Positions 15,807-24,786 are shown, counted from the stretch's first letter. The stretch: 29,967 nucleotides of DNA from Desulfobacteraceae bacterium (GCA_029287875.1 JARFQH010000004.1:1-29967), one strand, 5' to 3'. Notes: generated by a model not told the origin, from the sequence alone. Numbers and translations are program-made.

Positions 15807-15824
15807 GCACAACCAAAGTTGTAC
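15807..15824. promoter_or_regulatory. Upstream activating site 3
   Basis: GCACAACCAAAGTTGTAC carries ACAAC and GTTGT arms, with the core ACAA-N6-TTGT. Its centre lies 18 bp from that of site 2, so the two dimers would sit side by side, about 200 bp upstream of the start. Confidence 0.6.
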
Positions 15825-15894
15825 CCTGATTGGAATTGAAAATATGGAAGGTGGCGGGTTTTAGACGGTTGGAGGAAGGATGTGGGGGTAGGGC

Positions 15895-17328
15895 CTATTC
15901 CTCATCCTTTTTCTTTTTCATCCGTTTGCTCAGCGCTTGCTGCGTAATACCCAGCAGGCCGGCGGCAGCGGACTGATTGCCGCCGGTCCGCCGCATCGCT
16001 TCGGCAACCAGCAGATCGGTGGCCTGTTTGATGGTCGGCAGCTTTTCCGAAAATCCGATCAGGGTTGTTCCCGGCTCCGGCGTGTGGGTGACGGCTAGCG
16101 GCATGGTATTTTCGCGGGACTGATACAGCCGGATATGGGCTTTGAACACGTCGAGCGACAATACACCCCCCTTGTGACGGCTGACCGCGTCGAAGACCAG
16201 AGTTTGCAATTCCCGCACGTTGCCTGGAAAGGGATAAGTCCTGAGCAACGTGGTGAGTTCGTTCGGCACGACCGGTTTTTTCTTGTCCAGCGTCCGGGCG
16301 GCTTCGACCAGGAAATGCTCGAAAAGCAGCGGGATGTCATCCATGCGCTCCCGCAACGGTGGGATGTAGATGCGGTGGGTGCGCAAGCGGTAGTTCAAAT
16401 CCTTGCGGAAAAGGCCGGCTTTCTGACGCTCCCATAGGTCAACGTTCGATGACGCCACGATGCGTACATCCGTGCGTTTGGCAACATCCTGCCCCAGTGG
16501 GAAATACTCGCCTTCCTGCAGCAACCGGAGAAGTTTCACCTGGGAGGCTGTGCTCAGATCCCCGATTTCGTCCAGAAAAAGGGTGCCGCCCGAGGCTTGC
16601 TCAATCAACCCCCTGCGATCGCGTTCCGCACCGGTGAAAGCCCCCCTGACATGGCCGAAAAGGGTATCTGAAAAGACGTTGTCGTCGAGGCCGGCCACAT
16701 TGACCGCGACGAATGCGCCTTCCAAACCGCTCAGGGTGTGCAGCGTGCGCGCGATGAGTTCCTTGCCCACGCCGGTTTCTCCCCGGATCAACACCGGCTG
16801 AGAGGTCTGAGCAATCGATTCGATGTACTGAAAAATGGAGAGCATCTTCTTGTTGTTGGTGATGATGCTGGTAAAGGCCTCCGGCTTTACAAGTGCGTCG
16901 GCAAGAATATGGTGCTTGAGAGCGAAATTTTCGCGCTTGAGTTCTCTAAACGACACAGCCCGGTTGACCCCCGAAACCAGCCGGTCTGTTTCAACCGGTT
17001 TGATCACGTAGTCAAAAGCGCCGGACTTCATGCATAAAACAGCCGTTTCGACGTCCACTGCGCCGGTCACGATAATGACCGGTATCTCGGGGAATTCGCG
17101 GTTCACCCGGTTCAGCAGTTCCCGGCCGTCGATGTGGGGCATGGTGAGATCCAGCAGCAAGACCTCTACCGGGTGACGGGCCAGCAGGTCCATCACCCGG
17201 CGGCTGTCCTGACAGGTCAGCGTGTTGCTCAAGCCGGCTATCTGCAGCGCCGTATCGATCGCCAGCAGGATGGCGGCTTCGTCGTCGACGATGAGGATCG
17301 GATTCGAAGGATGAGGTTTGCCGCTCAT
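15895..17328 (-). CDS. NtrC-family sigma-54 response regulator
   Basis: With the start at ATG 17328 the protein has 477 residues. Receiver: acidic pair D15-D16, phospho-acceptor D60 (LLLDLTMP), K110 in YVIKPVE. AAA+ domain: Walker A GETGVGKE (183-190), the sigma-54 contact loop GAFTGA (229-234), Walker B LFLDEIGD (250-257), then the arginine-finger region. The C-terminus is a Fis-type helix-turn-helix (GGNQSAAAGLLGITQQALSK, about 450-469). An upstream in-frame ATG at 17376 is possible, but 17328 is preferred: its ATG overlaps the kinase stop as ATGA and AAAGGA lies about 7 nt before it. Phosphorylation by the adjacent Cache kinase should let it activate the sigma-54 promoter at 15626 (inference). 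Confidence 0.95.
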   Translation of the reverse strand: MSGKPHPSNPILIVDDEAAILLAIDTALQIAGLSNTLTCQDSRRVMDLLARHPVEVLLLDLTMPHIDGRELLNRVNREFPEIPVIIVTGAVDVETAVLCMKSGAFDYVIKPVETDRLVSGVNRAVSFRELKRENFALKHHILADALVKPEAFTSIITNNKKMLSIFQYIESIAQTSQPVLIRGETGVGKELIARTLHTLSGLEGAFVAVNVAGLDDNVFSDTLFGHVRGAFTGAERDRRGLIEQASGGTLFLDEIGDLSTASQVKLLRLLQEGEYFPLGQDVAKRTDVRIVASSNVDLWERQKAGLFRKDLNYRLRTHRIYIPPLRERMDDIPLLFEHFLVEAARTLDKKKPVVPNELTTLLRTYPFPGNVRELQTLVFDAVSRHKGGVLSLDVFKAHIRLYQSRENTMPLAVTHTPEPGTTLIGFSEKLPTIKQATDLLVAEAMRRTGGNQSAAAGLLGITQQALSKRMKKKKDEE

Positions 17329-19226
17329 GAAGATTCCTTTTGGAGGCTTGAAACGGGACCGGTCACCGTCAGACATACCCGGGCGGTCGTTCCCTTGCTT
17401 ACCGTGGAGGTGAAGCGCATGGCGCCGCCGTGATCTTCGACGATTCGATCGGCAATTGCCAGCCCCAGCCCGGTACCGCCGGATTCACGTTTGGTGGTGA
17501 AAAACGGGTTTCGAATTCTTTGAAGCACCTCTTCGGGCATGCCACAGCCCTCGTCCGTGACCTCTATCACCACCTGTCCGGCGCTTGCCTCATACGCGGT
17601 GGTGAGCCGAATGGCCTGTTCGGGATCGGGCAGCGCCTGGCAGGCATTGACCAGCAAGTTAATGACCACCTGCCCGATTTTTTGGGAATTGCCCTTGAAC
17701 CGTGGAATGTCCGGTCCGTACTGGGCGCTAAAATGATGGGTGCTTCTTTTGATCAGGTTTCCTACCAGGCCCACCGCTTTGGCGACAATCGGGTTTATCT
17801 CGACATGATCCACCATTTCGGACGGGCCCTGACGGGCGAAATCCTTCAGCTCGCCGACGATGGTCTTGACCCTCTCGGCACCATCGCTGATGTTGGCCAG
17901 CAGCAACGGAATCCTTTCACGCAGCCGGCTGTAGTCCATGCGGCCGACTTTGAAGTCTCCGTGATCGCGGTGATAGTCGTCGAGGATCGGCAGAACGGCC
18001 TGCCAGGCCTGTTGCAGAATCGGCGCATTGAGCATGATAAACGTCACCGGGTTGTTAATTTCATGGGCGACGCCAGAGACCAGCGTTCCGAGGGTCGTCA
18101 TTTTGTCGGCCTGAAACAACTGCTCACGGTGGAGCCGGGCCTGGCTTTCCGCCCGTTTTTTTTCCGTGACATCCCGGGCGGTAATGAAGACCCGCACCGT
18201 TTTCCCAGCGTCCATCAGAGAGGCCAGAGTCGCCTCGACCGGGATGCGCTCACCGCTTTTAACCGTCAAGCCGGTCTCGAACAAGTCCGGGGCCGTGCCG
18301 CCGGAATAGAGAAGATCGAGCCGGTCCTGGAAAGTCGGTTTTTCGTCCGACGGCATGATCTCGAAAATGGTCATAGCCAGCATTTCATCCGTGTCGAAAC
18401 CGCTGGCTTCGTGCCAGGCGCGATTGACATAGGTGATGCGGCCACCCGCATCGAAGGCGAGAATGAATTCCCGGGCGGTTTCCGCCAGCAGTCTGTACTT
18501 TTCTTCGCTTTCGCGCAGGGCTTCATCGGCCAATCGCTGACGGCGCTGGCTGCCGGCGCTCTGCCAGATGACATAACCGGAAAGACCGATGATCAGGAGC
18601 AGAATGGCCAGGCAGACAGCGGTTAACCGGCGGGTGATAGCAGCTATTTCGGCCCGCACATCTTCGACGTAGATGCCGGTGCCGATGATCCAGCCCCACG
18701 GGTCGAATCCTTTGACATAGGAGATCTTGGGCACGATCCGCTGCGGGTCGTCCTTCCACTGCCATTGATAGTCCACATAGCCGGCGCCCCTGTTTTTCAC
18801 AATTTTGACGAATTCCACAAAGAGCTTTTTACCGTTGGGGTCGGAGAAGCCCGAAATGTCTTTACCTTCGAGATCCGGGCGATACGGGTGCATGATAAGA
18901 TACGGATGCATGTCGTTGATCCAGAAATAGTCCTTGGATTCGGTTCCGTAGCGCAGTCGACGGAGTTCATCGATGGCCCGCCTGCGGGCATCCGCTGGGG
19001 ACATCTGTCCGCTGATTTCCTTTTTTCGATAGCCATCGAGGACGCTCCAGGCGGTTTCGGTCAACTCCCGGATCATTTCGCGCTTGTCGTTCATCATGCG
19101 GTCTTGCAGAATCGGAAGGATCAGGAGAAAAATAGTGCCGACGAAAAGCGCTACTGTCAGCACCACCGGCAGAAGAATCCGGATGGGTATGACTTGAAAC
19201 CAGTTTTTAACGGTTTTTGCTTCCAT
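17325..19226 (-). CDS. Cache-PAS sensor histidine kinase
   Basis: The 633-residue membrane kinase has a TM helix (16-40), a periplasmic single Cache domain (about 41-195; YFWINDMHPYLIMHPYRPDLEG and FDPWGWIIGTGIY are typical of sCache_2), a second TM (200-222), a PAS domain (about 240-355), the H-box GVAHEINNPV with phosphorylated H388, and an ATPase domain with the N-box (NLLVNACQAL), DEGCGMPEE and GGTGLG at 583-588. sCache_2 domains of this type often bind short carboxylates. Its stop codon overlaps the regulator start (ATGA), so they are an operon. The start has no clear Shine-Dalgarno. A plus-strand 398-codon frame opposite it is a shadow. Together with the OFA gene it forms a likely carboxylate-response system. 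Confidence 0.95.
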   Translation of the reverse strand: MEAKTVKNWFQVIPIRILLPVVLTVALFVGTIFLLILPILQDRMMNDKREMIRELTETAWSVLDGYRKKEISGQMSPADARRRAIDELRRLRYGTESKDYFWINDMHPYLIMHPYRPDLEGKDISGFSDPNGKKLFVEFVKIVKNRGAGYVDYQWQWKDDPQRIVPKISYVKGFDPWGWIIGTGIYVEDVRAEIAAITRRLTAVCLAILLLIIGLSGYVIWQSAGSQRRQRLADEALRESEEKYRLLAETAREFILAFDAGGRITYVNRAWHEASGFDTDEMLAMTIFEIMPSDEKPTFQDRLDLLYSGGTAPDLFETGLTVKSGERIPVEATLASLMDAGKTVRVFITARDVTEKKRAESQARLHREQLFQADKMTTLGTLVSGVAHEINNPVTFIMLNAPILQQAWQAVLPILDDYHRDHGDFKVGRMDYSRLRERIPLLLANISDGAERVKTIVGELKDFARQGPSEMVDHVEINPIVAKAVGLVGNLIKRSTHHFSAQYGPDIPRFKGNSQKIGQVVINLLVNACQALPDPEQAIRLTTAYEASAGQVVIEVTDEGCGMPEEVLQRIRNPFFTTKRESGGTGLGLAIADRIVEDHGGAMRFTSTVSKGTTARVCLTVTGPVSSLQKESS

Positions 19227-19494
19227 TGCAGCGAGTTGGCACTTTGAAATGACGTCATCGGACTATGACCCAAAGCGGTTGAGGTGTCAAGAATGGAAGG
19301 TTTCAGGGGAACTTTCGGCCGGGGGAAACAATCGTGACTCTTCCGGATACCCGTGGCAGGACAAAGCCTGACCCTTAGGTTTTAAGATAACGTTTTTGGC
19401 AAGGCCAGAGCGATAAGGCTGTATTGTGATACGCCGTCAACCGATAACGCAGTCCAAAACCTTTATTTTAAAGCCTATATTTGTGATCAGGACT

Positions 19495-20094
19495 TTACCG
19501 GGGGAAAACCGGTGAAGGTGGATATACACTCGAAGGGGGTGGGTAGGTTGACCCCGAATAGTAGCCCGATGGCGGTGGCGGCGGGTAGGCTGATCCCGAA
19601 TAGTATCCTGGTGGCGGTGGCGGCGGCGGTATCGAAACCCGCGGCCGCGAGGCACGCAAGACGCCCGGGATCTGATTCCCCTTTGCATACATGCATTGCT
19701 GATAGGCATTGTCATATTGCTGTTGGACCTGCCAGCCGGCGGCATAGGCCGGCCCGGATGCCGCCGCGGTGCCGCCGATGAGACCGGATCCCGCTCCAAT
19801 CGCGGCACCGGCCCCCGCGTTACCGGAGGCGGCACCGATCGCCGCACCCAGTCCGGCCCCCATCAGGGCGCCTATCGCCGCCCCGCCGGTGAGGTTCTGA
19901 TTGACCACGCCGTCCGGTGTCGCGCCTGTCTGAAGGGCCGCCCAATTCCTGCAGGCAAGGTCCTCGGACTGAAACACCTCGAAGGATTTTCCCGCCGACG
20001 GCAGCACCATGACACTTGGCCCGGTCGGCATCGTCGCGCAAGCGCTCAAAACCATAACGACCGCCAACATCACAAGAAAGCGTATTCCCTTCAT
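19495..20094 (-). CDS. Glycine-zipper lipoprotein with Pro/Tyr-rich tail
   Basis: The 199-residue product has a lipoprotein signal (VMVLSAC, lipid C19). Residues about 70-110 are a glycine zipper (GGAAIGALMGAGLGAAIGAA and GAGAAIGAGSGLIGG), a motif that inserts in membranes or packs helices. The C-terminal 50 residues repeat P-rich text with YYSGS twice, as in disordered surface or cell-wall proteins. It lies 16 bp after the stop of the Gly/Tyr-rich secreted protein, with AAAGGAG 11 nt before its ATG, so the two form an operon of envelope proteins. No enzyme motif is present. Confidence 0.75.
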   Translation of the reverse strand: MKGIRFLVMLAVVMVLSACATMPTGPSVMVLPSAGKSFEVFQSEDLACRNWAALQTGATPDGVVNQNLTGGAAIGALMGAGLGAAIGAASGNAGAGAAIGAGSGLIGGTAAASGPAYAAGWQVQQQYDNAYQQCMYAKGNQIPGVLRASRPRVSIPPPPPPPGYYSGSAYPPPPPSGYYSGSTYPPPSSVYPPSPVFPR

Positions 20095-20110
20095 TTGGCC
20101 AAGTTCTCCT

Positions 20111-20563
20111 TTACGGGTTCGGTGGCGTCGGCTGCGGAACGACCTTCATCCATCCTTCCGGGCAGGTTTTCACATACGGGTAATACCCTTGCGGATTCTG
20201 GCAATAATACCAATAATCATCAGGCCGCTGCTCCGGTTCGACATACACCGGCGGTTGTTGCTTGACGATAACCGGTGGCGGGGAGTAATAGCCGTACGGG
20301 TACCACGGCGGTCCCACGACTAACGGGCCTCCCCAATAGAACCCGAGATTCCAGGAGGTACGCGGGCCCCAATAGGCACGATGGCCCCGATAGCCACGAT
20401 AGCCACGATAGCCGCGCCAACCCCCATAATACCCTGCGCGGCCATGATATCCGGATTTATAGCCTTTTCCGCCATAGCCGTGTGAGCGGCCTGCGTCACT
20501 CGACAAGGGAGCGGCGAGAAAAAGCGCAATGGTTATACTAGCCATCAAAGCAATTTTTTTCAT
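20111..20563 (-). CDS. Secreted Gly/Tyr/Arg-rich protein
   Basis: A signal peptide (residues 1-24, MKKIALMASITIALFLAAPL then SSDAG) leads to a 125-residue mature protein rich in Gly, Tyr, Arg and Pro: about 11 Gly-Tyr pairs, a triplicate of RGY (DNA 9-bp repeats around 20386-20415), then YGYYSPPPVIVKQQPPVY and a Cys-containing segment YWYYCQNPQGYYPYVKTCPEGW (two cysteines, possibly a disulphide). The family is widespread in proteobacteria with unknown role. ATG 20563 follows GAGGAGGATAGA. It is the first gene of the two-gene envelope operon. Confidence 0.75.
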   Translation of the reverse strand: MKKIALMASITIALFLAAPLSSDAGRSHGYGGKGYKSGYHGRAGYYGGWRGYRGYRGYRGHRAYWGPRTSWNLGFYWGGPLVVGPPWYPYGYYSPPPVIVKQQPPVYVEPEQRPDDYWYYCQNPQGYYPYVKTCPEGWMKVVPQPTPPNP

Positions 20564-20759
20564 TCTATCCTCCTCGCCCGACTCATCGGCGGCATTAAAA
20601 TCGGATTCTGATGGTTAAGACGCTCACATCGCAAAAAGGTTTACCAAAAAAATAGACCATTTTATTGCGTTGAAATTCAGATTTAATATATACAGGAAAA
20701 CGAACCTGCACAAGGAACCTCACCGAAAAGGGACGATTCATCACCGGACACCGTATTGA

Positions 20760-20774
20760 TACAACGTTTTTGTA
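20760..20774. promoter_or_regulatory. TACAA-N5-TTGTA dyad before the malic enzyme
   Basis: TACAA (20760-20764) and TTGTA (20770-20774) resemble the arms of the 15.7-kb sites, but the spacer is 5 rather than 6. It ends 22 bp before ATG 20796. Weak; could be chance. Confidence 0.2.
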
Positions 20775-20795
20775 AACAAGAAAGAGTGAGCATCC

Positions 20796-22454
20796 ATGGC
20801 AGACAAAAATTCTATTGCAATGCAATTACCCGCTTTTCACAGCCGCATGAATTACCTCCATGATCCGGCCCTGAACAAGGGAACGGCCTTCACCGAAGAA
20901 GAACGTGACAAATTAGGGCTCAGGGGGCTTTTGCCGCCGGGAATCAATACCATGGAAGAGCAGGTGCTGCGGGTCATGGGAAATTACAACCGCAAAACGA
21001 CCGACCTGGAGAAATACATTTTTTTGGTTGCGCTTCAGGATCGCAACCAGACGCTGTTTTATCGGGTGCTGACCGATCATCTCGCAGAGATGATGCCCAT
21101 TATATACACCCCTACCGTCGGCCTGGCTTGTCAGGAGTTTGTCCATATTTTTCGCCGCCCGAAAGGCATTTTTGTTTCCGATAAAAACAAAGGCCGGTTT
21201 TCGGAAATCTTGCAGAATTGGCCCAACAAAGAGGTTCGCGTCATTGTGATCACCGACGGCGAACGCATTCTCGGGTTGGGTGATCTGGGTGTTGCCGGGA
21301 TGGGTATTCCGGTCGGTAAACTGTCGCTTTATACCGCCTGTGCCGGGATTCATCCCTCCTGGTGTCTGCCGGTGACCATCGATGTCGGCACCAACAATGT
21401 CGAGCTGCAAAAAGACCCGCTCTACTTCGGGATGCGTCACCAGCGAATCCGAGGCGAAGAATATGACGACCTCATCGAAGAATTTATAACGGCTGTACAG
21501 GAGAATTTCCCTAACACATTGATACAATTTGAAGATTTTGGAAATATCAATGCATTTCGATTGTTGAACAAGTATCGGAACCGGATCTGCGCATTTAACG
21601 ACGATATGCAGGGAACGGCCAGCGTGGCTTTGGCAGGTTTGTATGCGGCGATGCGAATGATCGGTCAAAAAATCACCGATCAGAAGATACTGTTCCTGGG
21701 CGCGGGCGAAGCCGGGACCGGCATTGGGGATTTGATCGTCTCTGCCATGATGAACGAAGGATTGTCACAAACAGAAGCCCGACAGCGGTGCTGGTTTGTC
21801 GATTCCAGGGGGCTGGTCGTTAAAAGCCGTAAAAATCTGCCCGAACACAAGCTGCGCTATGCGCACGATTTTAAAGACCACCCCTATTTCCTCGATGCGG
21901 TCAAAGCCCTGAAGCCCACTGCCATTATAGGTGTTTCCGGGCAGCCGGGCACATTTACGCAGCCTATTCTGGAGGAAATGGCACGCTGTAACGAAAGACC
22001 CATTGTCTTTGCCCTGTCGAATCCAACGCCGCGATCCGAATGCACGGCCAAAGAAGCCTATGTCTGGACTCATGGCCGCGCCATTTTTGCAAGCGGCAGC
22101 CCGTTTGAACCTTTTACGCTCGAAGGAATAACGTATGAGCCCGGTCAGGGGAACAATGCCTATATCTTTCCCGGAGTGGGATTGGGCGTCATTGCCTGCC
22201 GAGCCAAACATGTCACCGATGAGATGTTTCTGGCAGCAGCCCAAACACTGGCGGCTGAGGTCACCGAAGATGACTTCAAAAGGGGGAGCATCTACCCGCC
22301 GCTCGGCCATATCCGCGAAATTTCAGCCAAGATAGCGACGGCCGTGTGTGAAGTCGCCTATGAGCAGGGACTGGCAGTAAATCCTCGGCCCGACGATCTA
22401 TCGGCCTTCATCAAATCCCAGATGTATGAACCAAATTACCGCAACTATGTATAG
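20796..22454 (+). CDS. maeA: NAD-dependent malic enzyme
   Basis: The 552-residue protein converts malate to pyruvate and CO2 with NAD+ reduction. It is the long, eukaryotic-like malic enzyme type. The N-terminal part has YTPTVG with catalytic Y104, and FRRPKGIFVSDKNKGRF. TDGERILGLGDLGVAGMGI (153-171) is the diagnostic block, and K175 of GKLSLYTA is the general base. E246-D247 (FEDFGN) and D270 (NDDMQGTASV) are metal ligands, and the dinucleotide motif is LGAGEAGTGIGD (301-312). All are intact and the length is normal. GAAAGAGTGAG precedes ATG 20796. A family A element starts 12 bp after the stop. Malic enzyme feeds pyruvate and could join carboxylate use with the OFA system, but no shared operon is seen. 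Confidence 0.96.
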   Translation: MADKNSIAMQLPAFHSRMNYLHDPALNKGTAFTEEERDKLGLRGLLPPGINTMEEQVLRVMGNYNRKTTDLEKYIFLVALQDRNQTLFYRVLTDHLAEMMPIIYTPTVGLACQEFVHIFRRPKGIFVSDKNKGRFSEILQNWPNKEVRVIVITDGERILGLGDLGVAGMGIPVGKLSLYTACAGIHPSWCLPVTIDVGTNNVELQKDPLYFGMRHQRIRGEEYDDLIEEFITAVQENFPNTLIQFEDFGNINAFRLLNKYRNRICAFNDDMQGTASVALAGLYAAMRMIGQKITDQKILFLGAGEAGTGIGDLIVSAMMNEGLSQTEARQRCWFVDSRGLVVKSRKNLPEHKLRYAHDFKDHPYFLDAVKALKPTAIIGVSGQPGTFTQPILEEMARCNERPIVFALSNPTPRSECTAKEAYVWTHGRAIFASGSPFEPFTLEGITYEPGQGNNAYIFPGVGLGVIACRAKHVTDEMFLAAAQTLAAEVTEDDFKRGSIYPPLGHIREISAKIATAVCEVAYEQGLAVNPRPDDLSAFIKSQMYEPNYRNYV

Positions 22455-22466
22455 GGCCCCAGCAAG

Positions 22467-22597
22467 AAATAATTCCACATCTTGCTTGTCTTTTGGAGCG
22501 TCTACCGCGTTACATCCACCGACACGTATCTCGATATGCGCCGCTGGATGTGCCTTGTAGACGAACCCAAATCCGGCGAAATCTTGTGGAATTATGT
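22467..22597. mobile_element. MITE-like inverted-repeat element, family A copy 2
   Basis: Same length as the copy at 2-132 with 15 differences. The left end AAATAATTCCAC is intact; the right end has one mismatch (GTGGAATTATGT). The internal dyad ACATCCACC/GCTGGATGT keeps 8 of 9 pairs, and GTCTAC/GTAGAC are both kept. It starts 12 bp after the malic enzyme stop and may serve as its 3' hairpin. Confidence 0.7.
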
Positions 22598-23144
22598 CTA
22601 ACCGTGACCCTAGACAACCGCGAAAAAGTGGGGGTGTATTTTAAAAACAAGAGTTTATCTGATTGGATACTTGACAAGCCATGTTTTGGAGTTAGTCTTT
22701 CCATGAACGATTCTTGTATAAGGAGGGCCACGCCTTAATTAAAATGAAAAAACCTGTTAACGTGTTTTAGAACAACAACGTCTATTCCCCTCCATTTCGC
22801 TTTCACACTTCCCCTCCTTAGCGTTGTTTGCTCCGTTAATAAGATAGAAGGAGTAAGACGGCGGATCTCATTTCACCCGTAGTTTAATATAACTGTTTTC
22901 GTAGGGCTTGTCTGGGTGTTTTCGAAGCTCGACAACGGGCAGGGACTAAAAATAACAGCTAATATCCTTGTCATTTGAATTATTTGCGCTGTCTTTGTGA
23001 GCGGGCTGATTATTACGGGCTTCTACATTTGACTGTACGGCCACAAGACAACAACAAAAACTGTCAATCGACCTTGAATCTGTAAAGCGTAAGGACACCT
23101 CATATCAGGTGAAATGCCCTGCAGCGGCTGACAAAGGAGGACAA
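22598..23144. other. Intergenic, no gene seen
   Basis: 547 bp without a supportable gene. Family A similarity ends about 15 bp in. A ribosome-binding-like AAGGAGG near 22730 precedes only an 8-codon frame (ATG 22744). A promoter for the DUF4197 gene must lie here, but none is clear; the AAAGGAGG at 23134 is its ribosome-binding site. Confidence 0.5.
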
Positions 23145-23888
23145 ATGAAAAACATCATACGTCTTGTCGGCATTATGATTTTTCTTATCGCAGCAATACA
23201 AGCTGAAACAGGACGGGGCAGCGGATTCGGCGACATCCTTGACAGCGCCAAGAAAATCGTCGGCAGTGCTGGAGGCGGTGGTCTCGGGAATACCGATGTC
23301 GTCAACGGGCTCAAAGAAGCGCTCGAAATCGGAACAGGCTACGCTGTCGGCACTGCTTCGAAACCCGACGGCTATTACAGCAACCCCTCCATCAAGATCC
23401 CGCTTCCGGGGGAGATCCAAAAGGTAGAAAAACTCCTGCGTGCCGTCGGATACAGCCAAACGGTCGATGAATTCGAGCTGAGCATGAACCGGGCCGCCGA
23501 GAAGGCGGCACCGCAGGCCAAGTCGATTTTCGTGGATGCCGTGAAGCAGATGCAGATCGACGATGCACAGAAGATCCTGCAGGGCCCGGACAACGCCGCC
23601 ACCGAATATTTCAAGAAAACAACTTCCGGCCGTCTCACAGAGGTTTTCAAACCGATTGTAAGAGATTCGATGAACTCAGTCGGTGTGACCCGGCAGTACG
23701 AGGATCTCAACAGCAAATTGTCCAGTATGCCGATGGGCGGTAAGCTGGGCTTCGATCTCGACCGGTACGTCACCGACAAAAGCCTAAAGGGTCTTTTTTT
23801 CCTAGTAGCAGTAGAAGAGAAAAAAATCCGCCAGGACCCGGCCGCAAGGACAACGGAGCTGCTTAAAAAAGTATTCGGAAGTCGCTGA
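23145..23888 (+). CDS. DUF4197 domain-containing secreted protein
   Basis: The 247-residue protein has a signal peptide (residues 1-20, ending AIQA). The mature part matches DUF4197: an early ALEIGTGYAVGTASKPDGYYSN block, IKIPLPGEIQKVEKLLRAVG (about 83-102), FELSMNRAAEKAAPQA, DDAQKILQGPDNAATEYFKK, and a C-terminal GLDRYVTDKSL-like segment. The family is periplasmic with unknown function, found across proteobacteria. ATG 23145 follows AAAGGAGGACAA, better than the upstream in-frame ATG at 23109, which would add 12 residues before the signal. The cytidylate kinase-like gene follows by 67 bp and may be cotranscribed. Confidence 0.88.
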   Translation: MKNIIRLVGIMIFLIAAIQAETGRGSGFGDILDSAKKIVGSAGGGGLGNTDVVNGLKEALEIGTGYAVGTASKPDGYYSNPSIKIPLPGEIQKVEKLLRAVGYSQTVDEFELSMNRAAEKAAPQAKSIFVDAVKQMQIDDAQKILQGPDNAATEYFKKTTSGRLTEVFKPIVRDSMNSVGVTRQYEDLNSKLSSMPMGGKLGFDLDRYVTDKSLKGLFFLVAVEEKKIRQDPAARTTELLKKVFGSR

Positions 23889-23955
23889 AAACGCTGGAAA
23901 CAGCAATCCCGAATCGAATGGGCCGATATACAGGACAACAACAAAGGGGCATATA

Positions 23956-24786
23956 ATGTCGATTATTACGATAAACAGAGGGTCTTACAGCCGGGGCAAA
24001 GAGGTCGCGGAAAAATTGGCCCTGAAATTGGGATATGAGTGCATTTCGCGAGACATCCTACTGGAAGCCTCTGATGAATTCAATATTCCGGAAATCAAAC
24101 TCATCAGGGCGCTGCATGATCCCGCAACGGTCCTTGAGCGTTTTAGACACGGCAAAGACAGATATATAAGCTATCTCTATGCCGCACTGCTCCAACATGT
24201 TCGCAAAGACAATATTGTATATCACGGTCTGGCCGGACAGTTTTTTCTTCGTGACATTCCGCACGTTCTGAAAGTCAGAGTTATTGCCGATATGAAAGAC
24301 CGGGTAAAGGAAGAGATGAGGCGGGAAAATATTTCAGCTGAGGAAGCTCTTTTTATCTTAAAGAAAGACGATGATGAACGTCGCAAATGGGCTCTGCAGG
24401 TTTATGGCGCGGATACATGGGACAGCCGGCTCTATGATATCGTCTTGCACATCGGAAGGTTGACGGTTGACAATGCGGTGGACATCCTTTTTGATACGGC
24501 CCAAAAACCAAATTTTCAAACGTCGACGGAAAGCCGGCAACTGGTCGATGACCTGGCGCTGTCAGCAACGGTGAAGGCGGCTTTGTCCGAAATAGCACCA
24601 AAAATTAAAACTGCAGCCGATCACGGCAAAATACACATCAGCAACTTAGATAATGAAACGGGAAGCAAAGACGAAGCTCAGATAAAAACTATCGCCATGC
24701 AAGTTGAAGGTGTTGAAGAAGTGATTTTTAAAGTAATTGCACCGAAAGAAAAGCACAATCATGTCAACCCTTTTCACAACATTTGA
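23956..24786 (+). CDS. Cytidylate kinase-like protein with C-terminal BON domain
   Basis: Residues 1-185 fit the cytidylate kinase-like family: ITINRGSYSRGKEVAEKLA is a P-loop region with altered spacing, LGYECISRDILLEAS follows, then HGLAGQFFLRDIPHVLKVRV and a lid-like region DDDERRKWALQVYGADTWD. Residues about 205-276 (ATVKAALSEIAPKIKTAADH, then AMQVEGVEEVIFKVIAP) resemble a BON domain, which binds phospholipid or other ligands. The kinase may phosphorylate a nucleotide, but its substrate is unknown. AAAGGGG lies about 7 nt before ATG 23956. It ends 57 bp before the convergent potassium channel gene. Confidence 0.8.
   Translation: MSIITINRGSYSRGKEVAEKLALKLGYECISRDILLEASDEFNIPEIKLIRALHDPATVLERFRHGKDRYISYLYAALLQHVRKDNIVYHGLAGQFFLRDIPHVLKVRVIADMKDRVKEEMRRENISAEEALFILKKDDDERRKWALQVYGADTWDSRLYDIVLHIGRLTVDNAVDILFDTAQKPNFQTSTESRQLVDDLALSATVKAALSEIAPKIKTAADHGKIHISNLDNETGSKDEAQIKTIAMQVEGVEEVIFKVIAPKEKHNHVNPFHNI

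Noticed and set aside
17430..18626. 398-codon plus-strand frame opposite the sensor kinase
   Set aside because: The minus-strand kinase has complete motifs across this range; the antisense frame has no family signature or ribosome-binding site and is a GC-driven shadow.
20386..20415. Short tandem repeats, considered as CRISPR or minisatellite
   Set aside because: They are 9-bp codon repeats encoding RGY in the Gly/Tyr-rich protein, with no spacers.
22744..22770. 8-codon frame after an AAGGAGG, possible leader peptide
   Set aside because: Too short, spacing too long, and no attenuator hairpin or downstream gene within range.
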